This document shows positions 18,855 to 27,695 of a DNA stretch of 43,445 nucleotides, piece by piece. Origin of the DNA: Megasphaera sp. (GTDB taxonomy: Bacteria > Bacillota > Negativicutes > Veillonellales > Megasphaeraceae); NCBI GenBank assembly GCA_022649055.1, contig JALCNL010000007.1, positions 1 to 43,445 of the forward strand. Direction: 5' to 3'. The notes beneath the pieces were generated by a model, which was not told where the DNA came from, made no database searches, and worked only from the letters and a program-made list of their open reading frames with translations. Position 1 is the first letter of the stretch. Each line of letters starts with the position of its first letter. The position numbers were made by a program, and so were the translations under genes.

Positions 18855-20207
18855 ATGGAACGAAAATCCAGACGTCAACCACAAAAGCGTACTTCTTCAA
18901 CATCTGTGTGCAGGAAAGAAACTCTCATAAAACCATTGTCTATTTTATTTCTTATGATAGCATTGTGTGTGGGCGCATATTGGAATATAAACGATACCAG
19001 CTCTTCAAAACATGTGGCCGATGAAAAGATGACACAGATTGAAGGAGGCAGGGCTTCTGGAAAAAATATGGATTATACGGAGGCGTCCAAAGAACTTCAA
19101 GATGCAGTAGATACATGGATGAAGTCACAGGGCGCGGCTATAACTGTTATTGATACGGCTAAGCGTGAAGAGAACCGCCGGGCGACACATGGCAAAATTT
19201 TTTGGACGACAAACCGCATGCAGGTAATACCGAAAGAAACATTTTCCCGCAGTTCTTTAGAAAAAGAATTAGCTATAAGCGGTGATAAAGCTGTTTTATA
19301 TAATGTGGGAAAAACAAATTTCAACGGTACTGAAGTTACAGAATATGATATCGCTCTTTTCGATATGCTGGATAAGGAACAGTTATATCTTGTTGTTGAA
19401 AAACTGTATGTAACGGCGCCGGGGACCTCAGTAGGTATTATAGAAAAAATTAAAACCGTTATTGCTGGATCAAAATCGGGAATTGTGAAAAAAAGTTCAG
19501 AGGATAAAACGGATAACAGCAGTAGTCCGCAGACACATCCGAATACCATTAAAGGCCGATTGGCCATTGTTATTGATGATTGCGGTTCACGGACCGATGT
19601 TATATATACATTGAATACTCTTTCCATTCCTCTTACCTATGCCGTGATGCCGTATAAACCATATACTACGTTGAGTGCGAATCTGGGATATGCGGCGGGA
19701 AGACAAATTTTTGTCCACATGCCGATGCAGCCATTGAATGTTCCTTCTTCAGAAACTGTATATATCGGTACCCATATGAGCGACAGCAAAATTAAAACGA
19801 CAGTAAATGAACTTTTGGATCAGGTGCCTCATGCAATCGGCATGAATAACCATCAGGGATCAGGAGCGACGGCAGACAGCCGTGTTATGAAGGCTGTAAT
19901 GGAGGTTATGAAACAACGAGGACTTATATACCTTGACAGTCGTACAAACAGTGCCTCCATTGGGGCACAGACGGCAGCGTCGATGGGAATAGCGACTGGA
20001 CGCAATTCCTTATTCCTTGATAATGATGCAGATGTGGAATCTGTAAAAAAACGCATTCGTCAGGCCGGACACATTGCTGTGAATAATGGCAGCTGTATTG
20101 TTATCGGACATTGCCGGCCTAATACGGCAGAAGCGATTGCAGAAATGATTGATGAATTGCATGATGAAGGGGTAGATATCGTCTTCGCTTCAGAATTAAT
20201 GCAATAA
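18855..20207 (+). CDS. Divergent polysaccharide deacetylase (YibQ family)
   Basis: This 450-aa protein has a basic N-terminus and one membrane segment (PLSILFLMIALCVGAYW, ~residues 35-52), so the bulk probably faces the periplasm. Residues ~235-450 form the YibQ/DUF610-type deacetylase domain: LAIVIDDCGSRTDV with the metal-site aspartates, FVHMPMQPLN, IGMNNHQGSGATADSRVM, LIYLDSRTNS and VIGHCRP. The middle (~70-205) is low in recognisable motifs. The family is associated with the envelope of diderm bacteria, with unproven substrates. The site aaaggag precedes the ATG, and a TSUP gene follows after 12 bp. Confidence 0.85.
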   Translation: MERKSRRQPQKRTSSTSVCRKETLIKPLSILFLMIALCVGAYWNINDTSSSKHVADEKMTQIEGGRASGKNMDYTEASKELQDAVDTWMKSQGAAITVIDTAKREENRRATHGKIFWTTNRMQVIPKETFSRSSLEKELAISGDKAVLYNVGKTNFNGTEVTEYDIALFDMLDKEQLYLVVEKLYVTAPGTSVGIIEKIKTVIAGSKSGIVKKSSEDKTDNSSSPQTHPNTIKGRLAIVIDDCGSRTDVIYTLNTLSIPLTYAVMPYKPYTTLSANLGYAAGRQIFVHMPMQPLNVPSSETVYIGTHMSDSKIKTTVNELLDQVPHAIGMNNHQGSGATADSRVMKAVMEVMKQRGLIYLDSRTNSASIGAQTAASMGIATGRNSLFLDNDADVESVKKRIRQAGHIAVNNGSCIVIGHCRPNTAEAIAEMIDELHDEGVDIVFASELMQ

Positions 20208-20219
20208 GGGGGATGTTTT

Positions 20220-21002
20220 GTGGAAGCATTTGGTGGGGATTTTTCTTTGGGTACACTGTTATTTGTTATGTGCGGAGGTTTTTTGTCAGGGTTTATAGAT
20301 TCCATTGCCGGCGGTGGCGGCCTTATTTCCCTGCCGGTTCTTTTAACTGCAGGATTACCGCCCCATTATGCGTTGGGGACAAATAAATTTTCTGCGACGT
20401 TTGGTATTTTAATGAGCTCGTATCAGTTTTGGCGGGCTGGTAAAGTGGATATGCATTTTGTTAAAAAATTACTTCCGTTTACTTTTATTGGTGCGGGTAT
20501 CGGATCTGTATGTATGCTCCATTTATCAGCGGAAATTCTTAAACCCATCATTATTTGTGCACTTGTTGCTACTGCTGTGTTTGTTATGACTAAACGTGAT
20601 TGGGGGAGTATAAGTACCTATCAGGGAGAGACAAGAAAAAAAATATTGTTGTGGTGTTTGATCGCATTTGCTATTGGTATTTATGATGGGTTTATCGGTC
20701 CGGGAACCGGGACATTTCTCATTGTTGGCTTTGTTATGACAGGTTTTGATTTTGTCGTTGCAGCAGGAAATGCCAAGATGCTTAACATGATGAGTAATAT
20801 TACTTCATTTGTGCTTTTTGTTTTTTGGGATAAAGTATTGTATGGGTATGGCATTGCTATGGCAGTATCTTTGTTTTTGGGTGCCTACTTTGGAGCACGT
20901 TTGGCAATCACTAAAGGCTCGTCTTTTATTCGCATAGTTATGCTGGTTGTTACAAGTGTACTTATTGGTAAATTAGCTTTGAATTATTTAGGAGTGGTGT
21001 AA
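20220..21002 (+). CDS. TSUP (TauE/SafE, DUF81) family permease
   Basis: This 260-aa membrane protein has about eight helices. The motif GFIDSIAGGGGLISLPVLL near the start and the related GIYDGFIGPGTGTFLIVGF in the second half are the duplicated TSUP signatures. The ALGTNKFSATFG segment is also typical. Members export or import sulfite, sulfoacetate and other small organosulfur anions; the substrate here is unknown. The GTG start at 20220 is supported by aaggggga (20207-20214). An SDR gene follows after 13 bp. Confidence 0.88.
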   Translation: MEAFGGDFSLGTLLFVMCGGFLSGFIDSIAGGGGLISLPVLLTAGLPPHYALGTNKFSATFGILMSSYQFWRAGKVDMHFVKKLLPFTFIGAGIGSVCMLHLSAEILKPIIICALVATAVFVMTKRDWGSISTYQGETRKKILLWCLIAFAIGIYDGFIGPGTGTFLIVGFVMTGFDFVVAAGNAKMLNMMSNITSFVLFVFWDKVLYGYGIAMAVSLFLGAYFGARLAITKGSSFIRIVMLVVTSVLIGKLALNYLGVV

Positions 21003-21015
21003 TAAGGAGGCGCGT

Positions 21016-21762
21016 ATGAAAGAAAAGGTAGCTCTTATTAGTGGCGGTACATCAGGTATTGGTCTGGCGTGCGCAGCAGAGCTGCTTAAGTGCGGCTGGT
21101 GTGTAGCGATAAATGGACGCAGTACGACACAGGGAGAAAAAGCTCTTCATATGCTGTCCGTGCTACCAGGACGGGCAATATATATACAAGGCGATGTTGC
21201 GCGTGATGAGGAATGCTGTTCTATGGTAGATAAAACCATTGCTTACTTTGGCCGTATGGACGGATTGATTACTTCGGCAGGTATTTATGAAGAACAGTTG
21301 TTGGAAGAAACAGTGCCGGAAGATGTGTTTCGTTTATTTACAATTAATGTATTTGGTACTATTTCGTTGTGCAGGTATGCATTGCCGCATTTAAAAAAAA
21401 ATAAGGGAAGTATTGTTACGTTGGGTTCTGATGCTGGGCTGCAGGGAAATGTGGGATGCACAGTTTATTGCGCTACCAAAGGAGCTGTCGTGGCTTTTAC
21501 AAAATCCTTGGCACTTGAAGCAGCACCGCATGGAGTGCGAGTTAATTGTGTATGTCCCGGAGATGTGGCAACGCCCATGCTGGATCGACAATTGCAGAAA
21601 AATCCAGAGGTATCGATTGAATCTATGAAAGAACTATATCCGTTGTATCGTATTGCGGAACCAGAGGAAATTGCCAAAGCAGCTGTATTTTTATTGGGAG
21701 ATAATGCTTCTTTTATCACTGCTGTGGCTCTCCCTGTCGACGGAGGATTGACGAGTTGGTAA
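21016..21762 (+). CDS. Short-chain dehydrogenase/reductase
   Basis: The 248-aa classical SDR has the cofactor loop GGTSGIG at residues 10-16 and the catalytic Asn111, Ser138, Tyr151 and Lys155 (YCATKGA). PVDGG lies near the C-terminus. The usual NNAG motif is replaced by TSAG at 86-89. Basic Arg35 after the second strand (NGRS) suggests NADP(H) preference. FabG-like length and features are present, but no fatty-acid genes are nearby, so the substrate is open. The site taaggagg precedes the ATG. Confidence 0.85.
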   Translation: MKEKVALISGGTSGIGLACAAELLKCGWCVAINGRSTTQGEKALHMLSVLPGRAIYIQGDVARDEECCSMVDKTIAYFGRMDGLITSAGIYEEQLLEETVPEDVFRLFTINVFGTISLCRYALPHLKKNKGSIVTLGSDAGLQGNVGCTVYCATKGAVVAFTKSLALEAAPHGVRVNCVCPGDVATPMLDRQLQKNPEVSIESMKELYPLYRIAEPEEIAKAAVFLLGDNASFITAVALPVDGGLTSW

Positions 21763-21876
21763 AACATAAGAAAAATTGAAGAAAAAAGAGGATATTTAAC
21801 CTTTTTGGGAGAATATATTCATATAGTTATTTTTTATTATTGTGTTATATACTATTAACCGAATGAGGTGGTAATG

Positions 21877-22737
21877 ATGACAGAAGAAGCCATTGCGAAA
21901 ATGGAACAGATGCAGACGGAAATAGATAAGCTTCGCGAAGAATTGGCACAGATGAAATTGTCGGCTGAAAACAAGGAAAATGTATTGAGTGATGAAACAA
22001 TGCCAGCAGATTCACTTGAAGTCATTCGCACCATGGACGAAGCAACAAGTGATGACGACTTGAAGGTGGAAACCTTATGCCGCTGGGCAGCAGCCCGTGC
22101 GGGTGTTATCGTAGTAGCCCCGCTTTTGGGAACAGCGGCTCTTATGGCCAATGAAGTGTATCTTGTAAGCAGGATCGCCCGGGTATACGGCATTAAGTTA
22201 TCAGAACGTGCTGTCATTGCTTTTATTGGTGCAACTTGCAGCCGGATGGCCGGAAATTTTTTGACAACGCTTATTCCCATCAGTGCTATTCAAATTCCTA
22301 TTGCTGTTGGGATTACATACAGCTTGGGGCGTGTAACACAACGTTGGCTTAAAGATGGAATGCCAAGTGATATGGGACCGTATATTGCTATGATGGGTGA
22401 CTGGAAAGAAAAAGCTAAGGATCAAGTAGATAAGCTTCGGGATAATCCTTTGCAGAATATTCCGCTGGGAGATGAAACGGTAGACTTCATGAAAAAATGG
22501 GGCAATGCCGCAAAGGATATTTTTATGGATATAAAAGAAAAAGGGCAAGAAGCATTGAATAATGTATGCCATCGTAGTACGCTGGCCGACGAAGTGATAG
22601 AAGAACAAGAAGCAAAAATGGATGCGGCTGCTAAAAAGGATGCAGTCCAAGCAGAGGCAGAAGCTCCGAAAACAACGGAAGAACAAGTGAAAGCGGCTGT
22701 TGAAGACGCAAAAACACCGATTATTAACGGACACTAA
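21877..22737 (+). CDS. DUF697-like membrane protein with N-terminal coiled coil
   Basis: This ~286-aa protein is not assigned a function. Residues 1-30 form a charged heptad-like coiled coil (KMEQMQTEIDKLREELAQM). A hydrophobic domain at ~65-160 (RAGVIVVAPLLGTAALMANE, YGIKLSERAVIAFIGATC, IPISAIQIPIAVGITYSLGR) resembles DUF697/YcjF-like domains, with two or three membrane passes. The C-terminal ~100 residues are highly charged with Glu/Lys/Ala repeats and probably cytoplasmic. ATGs at 21874 and 21877 are both possible; the gaggtg site favours 21877. A DUF1232 gene follows after 14 bp, so the two probably act together at the membrane. Confidence 0.65.
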   Translation: MTEEAIAKMEQMQTEIDKLREELAQMKLSAENKENVLSDETMPADSLEVIRTMDEATSDDDLKVETLCRWAAARAGVIVVAPLLGTAALMANEVYLVSRIARVYGIKLSERAVIAFIGATCSRMAGNFLTTLIPISAIQIPIAVGITYSLGRVTQRWLKDGMPSDMGPYIAMMGDWKEKAKDQVDKLRDNPLQNIPLGDETVDFMKKWGNAAKDIFMDIKEKGQEALNNVCHRSTLADEVIEEQEAKMDAAAKKDAVQAEAEAPKTTEEQVKAAVEDAKTPIINGH

Positions 22738-22751
22738 GAAGGCGGATTCCC

Positions 22752-23096
22752 ATGATTAAATTATTGTCTTTTTTCGCTCGTTTTTATACACCGGGAAAAT
22801 TTATTTTATTTTTAAAAACAACTGGTAAGAAGGTGCATTTTCTGCCTAAACTGCTTACTATTTTTTATTGTATGCAGGATGAAGATACCCCAAAATTCAT
22901 GAAATTAATTCTTATGGGCGCCATCGGATATGTTATTCTTCCTTTTGATTTTGTTCCGGATGTAATTGCAGGAGTCGGCTGGCTTGATGATGCAGCCGTC
23001 TTAGCTGCAGCCATGCATTTTGCTGGAGCATATATTAAACCGGAACATTGGGAAAAGACAAATCGTATTCTGCCTTTCTGCAAGAGAAGGTCATGA
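22752..23096 (+). CDS. YkvA/DUF1232 small membrane protein
   Basis: This 114-aa protein contains the DUF1232 core KLILMGAIGYVILPFDFVPDVIAGVGWLDDAAVLAAAM, a hydrophobic hairpin with the LPFDFVPD motif. Family function is unknown. It is the second gene of a two-gene unit with the DUF697-like protein and is followed by a strong terminator. Confidence 0.85.
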   Translation: MIKLLSFFARFYTPGKFILFLKTTGKKVHFLPKLLTIFYCMQDEDTPKFMKLILMGAIGYVILPFDFVPDVIAGVGWLDDAAVLAAAMHFAGAYIKPEHWEKTNRILPFCKRRS

Positions 23097-23102
23097 AAAC
23101 GA

Positions 23103-23146
23103 GACATTTCCAACAGCTGCAACTGTTGGAAATGTCCTTCTTTTTT
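23103..23146 (+). terminator. Intrinsic terminator after the DUF1232 gene
   Basis: A 14-bp perfect stem (23103-23116 with 23123-23136) has a 6-nt loop and a T-rich tail. Confidence 0.95.
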
Positions 23147-23156
23147 GTCCTTTTTT

Positions 23157-23185
23157 TTGACAAATTTCATACCACATCGTACAAT
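23157..23185 (+). promoter_or_regulatory. Sigma-70 promoter for the thioesterase-murI block
   Basis: TTGACA (23157-23162) and TACAAT (23180-23185) are separated by exactly 17 bp, about 40 bp before the thioesterase ATG. It probably drives the genes through the YfcE-type phosphoesterase (26843), since gaps there are short and no terminator is seen. Confidence 0.88.
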
Positions 23186-23224
23186 AAAGACAATGTGGAT
23201 TTTTGTAAATAGGAGTCTTAGATT

Positions 23225-23650
23225 ATGGTTACAGTTTTAGAAAAAGTACGTTATTATGAAACCGATATGATGGGGATTGTACATCATTCTAATCACATCC
23301 GCTGGTTTGAGTGCGGGCGAGTGGAATATATGCGTAAAGCGGGCATTGATTTACTGGAGCTATTGGAAGAAGGAATATCCTATCCTATCAAAAATGTTTC
23401 CTGTGAATACATTAGACCTATTTATTTTGACGATGTTATTGCTATTGAAACAAGTCTCATCAAATTATCCCGGGCGCAGATGGTATATTCATATCGTATT
23501 CGCCGTGATAAAGATGGAGAACTTTTGGCTGTAGGAACGTCGCAGAATGTGTTTGCCTATAAAGATACCGGTAAAGTTGCACGCCTCGACATGAAACGGC
23601 TGGCCGGATTACAGGCTTTATTTGAAGAAGATAAGAAACGAGCCCAATAA
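23225..23650 (+). CDS. YbgC/FadM-type acyl-CoA thioesterase (hotdog fold)
   Basis: This 141-aa protein has the 4-hydroxybenzoyl-CoA thioesterase-type signature YYETDMMGIVHHSNHIRWFE with the catalytic aspartate (residue ~14), followed by the hotdog strands PIKNVSCEYIRPIYFDDVI and MVYSYRI. It hydrolyses acyl-CoA thioesters of unknown chain type. A canonical promoter lies just upstream, and murI starts 13 bp after its stop. Confidence 0.88.
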   Translation: MVTVLEKVRYYETDMMGIVHHSNHIRWFECGRVEYMRKAGIDLLELLEEGISYPIKNVSCEYIRPIYFDDVIAIETSLIKLSRAQMVYSYRIRRDKDGELLAVGTSQNVFAYKDTGKVARLDMKRLAGLQALFEEDKKRAQ

Positions 23651-23663
23651 TGGAGGAGAAGTA

Positions 23664-24467
23664 ATGGATAAGACTACTTTACCTATCGGTGTGTTTGATT
23701 CCGGTGTAGGTGGTTTGACGGTCGTCAATAAACTGCATATGCTATTACCGCATGAAAATATTGTTTATCTCGGTGATACAAAACGCAATCCGTATGGAGA
23801 ACGAACAAAATCAGAAATTTTTCAATTTACAAGAGATTTATTGGGTTTTATGACACAGGTGAATGTAAAATTGGTTGCCATTGGCTGTGGTACAATTACA
23901 GCGACTTCCTATGATACAGTAAAGCATGAAGTGGATTACCCGGTGATCGGCATGAGCCGCGGATTGTATACGGCGATGGCAACCAGCAACAAGAAAAAAA
24001 TAGCTGTTTTTGCAACTCCGTTGACGATTGCTAATCACAGCCATAAGAAAATGGCAGCGCAGATAGACCCGAAAATAGAGATTGTTGAACAGGCTTGTCC
24101 GGTATTGGCTAATTTAGTGGAACGAGGAATCCTCTCAGGGGAAGAAGTAATGAAACCGCTGCGGCAGTATACTGCGCCAATTGTTGCTTCCGGTGTAGAT
24201 ACGGCCATTCTTGGCTGTACACATTATCCTTTTGTTCAACCGCTGTTTGAACAGCTGTGTGGTGAACATATGGCGTTTGTTGATCCAGCTCACGAGATGG
24301 CATTGGAGACATTAGATGTTTTGAAAAAATCACATCTTCTCAATGAAAGCCCGGAACATGGATACCTGCGTTTATGTTTTACGGCGGAAGCTGAACGGGG
24401 AGCAACTCTTGCGCAGCATCTTATTCCGGCACATGAATTTACGGTGGAAAAAGTCTCTCTAGCCTAA
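23664..24467 (+). CDS. murI: Glutamate racemase
   Basis: This 267-aa protein makes D-glutamate for peptidoglycan. Visible signatures are IGVFDSGVGGLTV, YLGDTKRNPYGERT, and the two catalytic cysteines, C75 in AIGCGTITATS and C185 in LGCTHYPF. The first motif reads CGT instead of the common CNT, changing the Asn that normally follows the cysteine. Both cysteines and overall length are preserved, so activity is expected. The ATG at 23664 has a ggaggag site (23652-23658); an earlier in-frame TTG lies inside the thioesterase gene and is unlikely. Confidence 0.9.
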   Translation: MDKTTLPIGVFDSGVGGLTVVNKLHMLLPHENIVYLGDTKRNPYGERTKSEIFQFTRDLLGFMTQVNVKLVAIGCGTITATSYDTVKHEVDYPVIGMSRGLYTAMATSNKKKIAVFATPLTIANHSHKKMAAQIDPKIEIVEQACPVLANLVERGILSGEEVMKPLRQYTAPIVASGVDTAILGCTHYPFVQPLFEQLCGEHMAFVDPAHEMALETLDVLKKSHLLNESPEHGYLRLCFTAEAERGATLAQHLIPAHEFTVEKVSLA

Positions 24468-24498
24468 TATAAAATATAATTAAAAGGAGTCCTGTATT

Positions 24499-25053
24499 GT
24501 GTTATTTTATGTATTGATTAACATTATCGTTGCACTTATCGGTATATGCGCAGTTTTCTATTTGCTTTTCAGGTTGTTTGCCTGGAGACAAGGCGATGCT
24601 CATTTTGTTATTGAATCACGTAAGCGTAAACCATTTGTTCTTAAGAAAATTTCGACGGATACAGCCGTGTTTGAAACAGAAGTTCCTTTCAGGAATACTG
24701 GCAAGCAGGGGGGAACTATTATGGATTTTTATCCACGCCATCTTTTACCCTATGAACAATATGATAAGTGTATCGTTCATTCTCAACTGGCTAACAAAGC
24801 AGCCGAACGTGACGATGGTTATTGGGAATCAGTCATTATTCTTCCTGGTAAGGGCGGTCACATTCGTGTGACAGTAGAACTTATCAGTAAAAATGGAAAT
24901 ATAAAACAAGATTTACGGACTTTCCCCGATATGTCTATTGACTTAGTTTATCAGGTAGTAGCGCGCAGTGAATGGTATATTCATAAGGCTCGTATTACCT
25001 TGAAGGCTTCAGAAGTTCAGCATGCGTTAAAAAGCATATGGGAGGAAAAATAG
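24499..25053 (+). CDS. Unrecognised single-pass membrane protein
   Basis: I do not recognise this 184-aa protein. Residues 1-24 are a strong hydrophobic segment (FYVLINIIVALIGICAVFYLL) followed by Arg/Lys, so it is probably anchored with the rest in the cytoplasm. The remainder looks like a beta-rich domain (AVFETEVPFRNTGKQGG, GYWESVIILPGKGGHIRVTVEL, ARITLKASEVQ) with no cysteines or obvious catalytic motif. The start is a GTG at 24499, after aaaaggag. It lies 3 bp before a CofE-like gene, so the two are almost certainly cotranslated. Confidence 0.7.
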   Translation: MLFYVLINIIVALIGICAVFYLLFRLFAWRQGDAHFVIESRKRKPFVLKKISTDTAVFETEVPFRNTGKQGGTIMDFYPRHLLPYEQYDKCIVHSQLANKAAERDDGYWESVIILPGKGGHIRVTVELISKNGNIKQDLRTFPDMSIDLVYQVVARSEWYIHKARITLKASEVQHALKSIWEEK

Positions 25054-25056
25054 ATT

Positions 25057-25758
25057 ATGGCAGAATTAGAACTGGTTCCGGTTAAAACAAGAATTCTTAC
25101 AGACAAAGACGATATTGTAGATAGTATTGCTGAATATGCCTCTGCACTTGTAGGTCCCGATGATATTATCTGTTCAGCTGAAAGTGTAGTAGCGATTACG
25201 CAGCGGCGATATACGCGGCCAGAGGAACTGACGCCTTCGTGGCAGGCCCGCCTTATGCGGCGTTTTGTACCAGCAGAGGGAAGTATGGCTAGTTTGTATG
25301 GTATGCAGGCTGCAATGGAGCTGGAAGGTGAATGGAAAACGTTATTTTGTTTTATCCTGGGTTTTTTTGCCAAACTTATTGGCAAGAACGGTGTATTTTA
25401 TAAGCTGTGCCGGCAGGCTTCCCTGACGGATGATGTGACAGGAACGATGCCGCCTTTCGATAAATGTATTGTTTATGGACCTGCAGATCCGGATGGAGTA
25501 GCTGAAAAAATAAAAAAACGGATGAATTGCTATGGAGCCTGCATAGCGGATGTCAATGATTTGAAACGTTCGGCTGTTTTAGGACATTCGCGGGGGTTGG
25601 ATCCAAAAGAAATAGCTAAAATATTAATTGACAATCCGTTTGGGAATGCATCGCAAAAAACCCCCATTGTAATTATTAAAAATTATGCACAAGTCGTTAG
25701 GGAAAATAAAGAACGGATGAAAGCAAAAAAAACCGAGGATTCAACTGATGCAGAGTAA
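25057..25758 (+). CDS. CofE-like protein (coenzyme F420-0:L-glutamate ligase domain)
   Basis: This 233-aa protein shows the start of the CofE fold: ELVPVKTRILTDKDDIVDSI, then VGPDDIICSAESVVAITQRR. Later segments ADPDGVAEKIKKRMNCYGACIADVNDLKRSAVLGHSRGLD fit the family. True CofE adds glutamates to F420-0, but anaerobic Firmicutes of this kind are not known to make F420, and no cof genes are in view. A different amide ligation or a non-catalytic role is possible. It follows the membrane protein by 3 bp and precedes rdgB by 12 bp. The last ~25 residues are charged. Confidence 0.72.
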   Translation: MAELELVPVKTRILTDKDDIVDSIAEYASALVGPDDIICSAESVVAITQRRYTRPEELTPSWQARLMRRFVPAEGSMASLYGMQAAMELEGEWKTLFCFILGFFAKLIGKNGVFYKLCRQASLTDDVTGTMPPFDKCIVYGPADPDGVAEKIKKRMNCYGACIADVNDLKRSAVLGHSRGLDPKEIAKILIDNPFGNASQKTPIVIIKNYAQVVRENKERMKAKKTEDSTDAE

Positions 25759-25770
25759 GGTAAGGATGAA

Positions 25771-26361
25771 ATGACTAAAACAATTATACTTGCTACACAT
25801 AATAAAGGTAAAATTCGCGAATTTCGGGCAATGCTGGTGCCTCTGGGCTATGCAGTACAGTCTATCCATGAGGTAATTCCTGATATTGCGGAGCCGGAAG
25901 AAACGGGACACTCTTTTGAAGAAAACGCCTATCTAAAAGCTGTTTATTATATGAAGAAGACGGGACAGCCTTGTCTGGCAGATGATTCCGGTATTATTGC
26001 AGATGCATTGCATGATCGTCCTGGTATTTTTTCGGCACGATATGCCGGAGATGATTGTGATGATGAAAAAAATAATCAAAAATTAATTCGTGAACTGGCG
26101 CGATTTCCTGTTGAAAAACGTACGGGACGCTATGTTTGCGTATTAGTGCTTGTCTGGCCCGATGGTCATTATATTACCGCTAAGGGGACTTGTGAAGGAA
26201 TTTTGCGTGATTTTTACAGTGGTACTAGTGGGTTTGGCTATGATCCGCTTTTTTACCTTCCTGAAAAAGGAAAAAGTATGGCAGAATTGACCGGAGAAGA
26301 AAAAAATACGGTAAGCCACCGTGGCAAAGCGCTGCGAGAGCTTGTGGAGCATTTACGATGA
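25771..26361 (+). CDS. rdgB: XTP/dITP diphosphatase (Ham1/RdgB)
   Basis: This 196-aa house-cleaning nucleotidase has all family blocks: IILATHNKGKIREF, ETGHSFEENAYLKA, CLADDSGIIADAL, PGIFSARYAG, SGTSGFGYDPLFYLPE and MAELTGEEKNTVSHRGKAL. It hydrolyses dITP/XTP to monophosphates and keeps deaminated purines out of DNA. The stop overlaps the next ATG by 4 bases (ATGA). Confidence 0.95.
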   Translation: MTKTIILATHNKGKIREFRAMLVPLGYAVQSIHEVIPDIAEPEETGHSFEENAYLKAVYYMKKTGQPCLADDSGIIADALHDRPGIFSARYAGDDCDDEKNNQKLIRELARFPVEKRTGRYVCVLVLVWPDGHYITAKGTCEGILRDFYSGTSGFGYDPLFYLPEKGKSMAELTGEEKNTVSHRGKALRELVEHLR

Positions 26362-26843
26362 GTCAGCGACGGATAGGAATTGTCAGTGACAGTCATGGCT
26401 GTGTTTATAATATAGAATGTATGGTGAAAAAGGCTCCGGAAGTTGTTTGCTGGATACATGCCGGAGATTATTGTGAAGATGCAGAGATATTAGCGGCTTA
26501 TGCGGGAGTTCCTGTTTATTCGGTACGAGGAAATAATGATTTGTATGCGTATCAGAAACCGGATTGCCGGGATGTTGCTGTTGATGGAGTTATCATTACT
26601 GTAATACATGGACATCAATGGTATGATAACCGATTAAAAAAATTAATTGAATTAGGGAAAAATCATCAAGCTTCTTTAGTGGTATTTGGACATACACATT
26701 GTCAGATGCTGGAAAAAAGAGAAAAAATACTAATTGTTAATCCGGGAAGTATTTCTCTGCCGCGTGATGGTAAAACAGGAACATATGCTGTTGGTACTAT
26801 TGATAATAGTACTCTTGTAGGTGTACAATTATATGAATTGTAA
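26358..26843 (+). CDS. YfcE/MJ0936-type metallophosphoesterase
   Basis: This 161-aa calcineurin-like phosphoesterase shows IVSDSHG, AGDYCED, VRGNNDLY, VIHGHQW and VFGHTHC, which supply the two-metal site. Such proteins are phosphodiesterases acting on small substrates in vitro, with unclear physiology. It is translationally coupled to rdgB, a common pairing in Firmicutes. Confidence 0.92.
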   Translation: MSQRRIGIVSDSHGCVYNIECMVKKAPEVVCWIHAGDYCEDAEILAAYAGVPVYSVRGNNDLYAYQKPDCRDVAVDGVIITVIHGHQWYDNRLKKLIELGKNHQASLVVFGHTHCQMLEKREKILIVNPGSISLPRDGKTGTYAVGTIDNSTLVGVQLYEL

Positions 26844-26901
26844 TTACATATGATAACAATGCAGGTCTCTGCTAAAATCTATTGACGAGGGATAATACAT
26901 T

Positions 26902-27681
26902 ATGACAGTTAAGAAAAATAAACTTAAATTATATGGATTCAATAATTTGACAAAAACGTTGAGCTTTAACATTTATGATATTTGCTACGCAAATACGGAA
27001 GAAGCTCAACGCCAGTATATCGAATATATCGACGATGCATATAATGCAGATAGATTGACAGAGATACTAAAGAAAGTGGCATCTATTATTGGTGCAAATA
27101 TTTTAAATATTGCCAGCCAAGATTATGATCCACAAGGGGCCAGCGTTACTATTCTCATTTCTGAGGAACCTATTGAGGGAAAAGATGCCGATGTGGTTTG
27201 TCATCTTGATAAAAGTCATTTGACGGTTCATACATATCCTGAAAGTCACCCATATCGTGGAATCAGTACGTTTCGTGCCGATATTGACGTATCGACGTGT
27301 GGAAAAATTTCACCGCTGAATGCGTTGAACTATCTTTTGGATAGTTTTGATTCTGATATTGTAACGTTGGATTATCGTGTTCGCGGATTTACGAGAGATA
27401 TTAATGGCAAAAAACTTTTTATTGATCACCGTATTAATTCCATTCAAAATTATATTGCGCCTCGAACGCGTACATTATACGATATGGTTGATGTAAATGT
27501 ATATCAGGAAAATATTTTCCATACAAAGATGCTTCTTAAAGAATTTGATCTTGATAATTATTTGTTCAATGTTACAGAAGACGAATTAAATCCGAAGGAA
27601 AAAAAGCTGATTAGACAATTGGTGCGTCAGGAAATGTTAGAAGTATTTAATGGAAGAAATATGCCAACAATTCGCGAATAA
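26902..27681 (+). CDS. speD: S-adenosylmethionine decarboxylase, E. coli type proenzyme
   Basis: This 259-aa protein is closely similar to enterobacterial SpeD (about 264 aa): [83 protein letters not shown] and [19 protein letters not shown]. The proenzyme should self-cleave between Lys104 and Ser105, leaving a pyruvoyl group. It makes decarboxylated SAM, the aminopropyl donor for spermidine. No speE is in the window, and the short Bacillus-type SpeD is not what is seen here. It stands alone between the YfcE gene and the tRNA cluster. Confidence 0.95.
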   Translation: MTVKKNKLKLYGFNNLTKTLSFNIYDICYANTEEAQRQYIEYIDDAYNADRLTEILKKVASIIGANILNIASQDYDPQGASVTILISEEPIEGKDADVVCHLDKSHLTVHTYPESHPYRGISTFRADIDVSTCGKISPLNALNYLLDSFDSDIVTLDYRVRGFTRDINGKKLFIDHRINSIQNYIAPRTRTLYDMVDVNVYQENIFHTKMLLKEFDLDNYLFNVTEDELNPKEKKLIRQLVRQEMLEVFNGRNMPTIRE

Positions 27682-27695
27682 TTGCGGATAAATGA

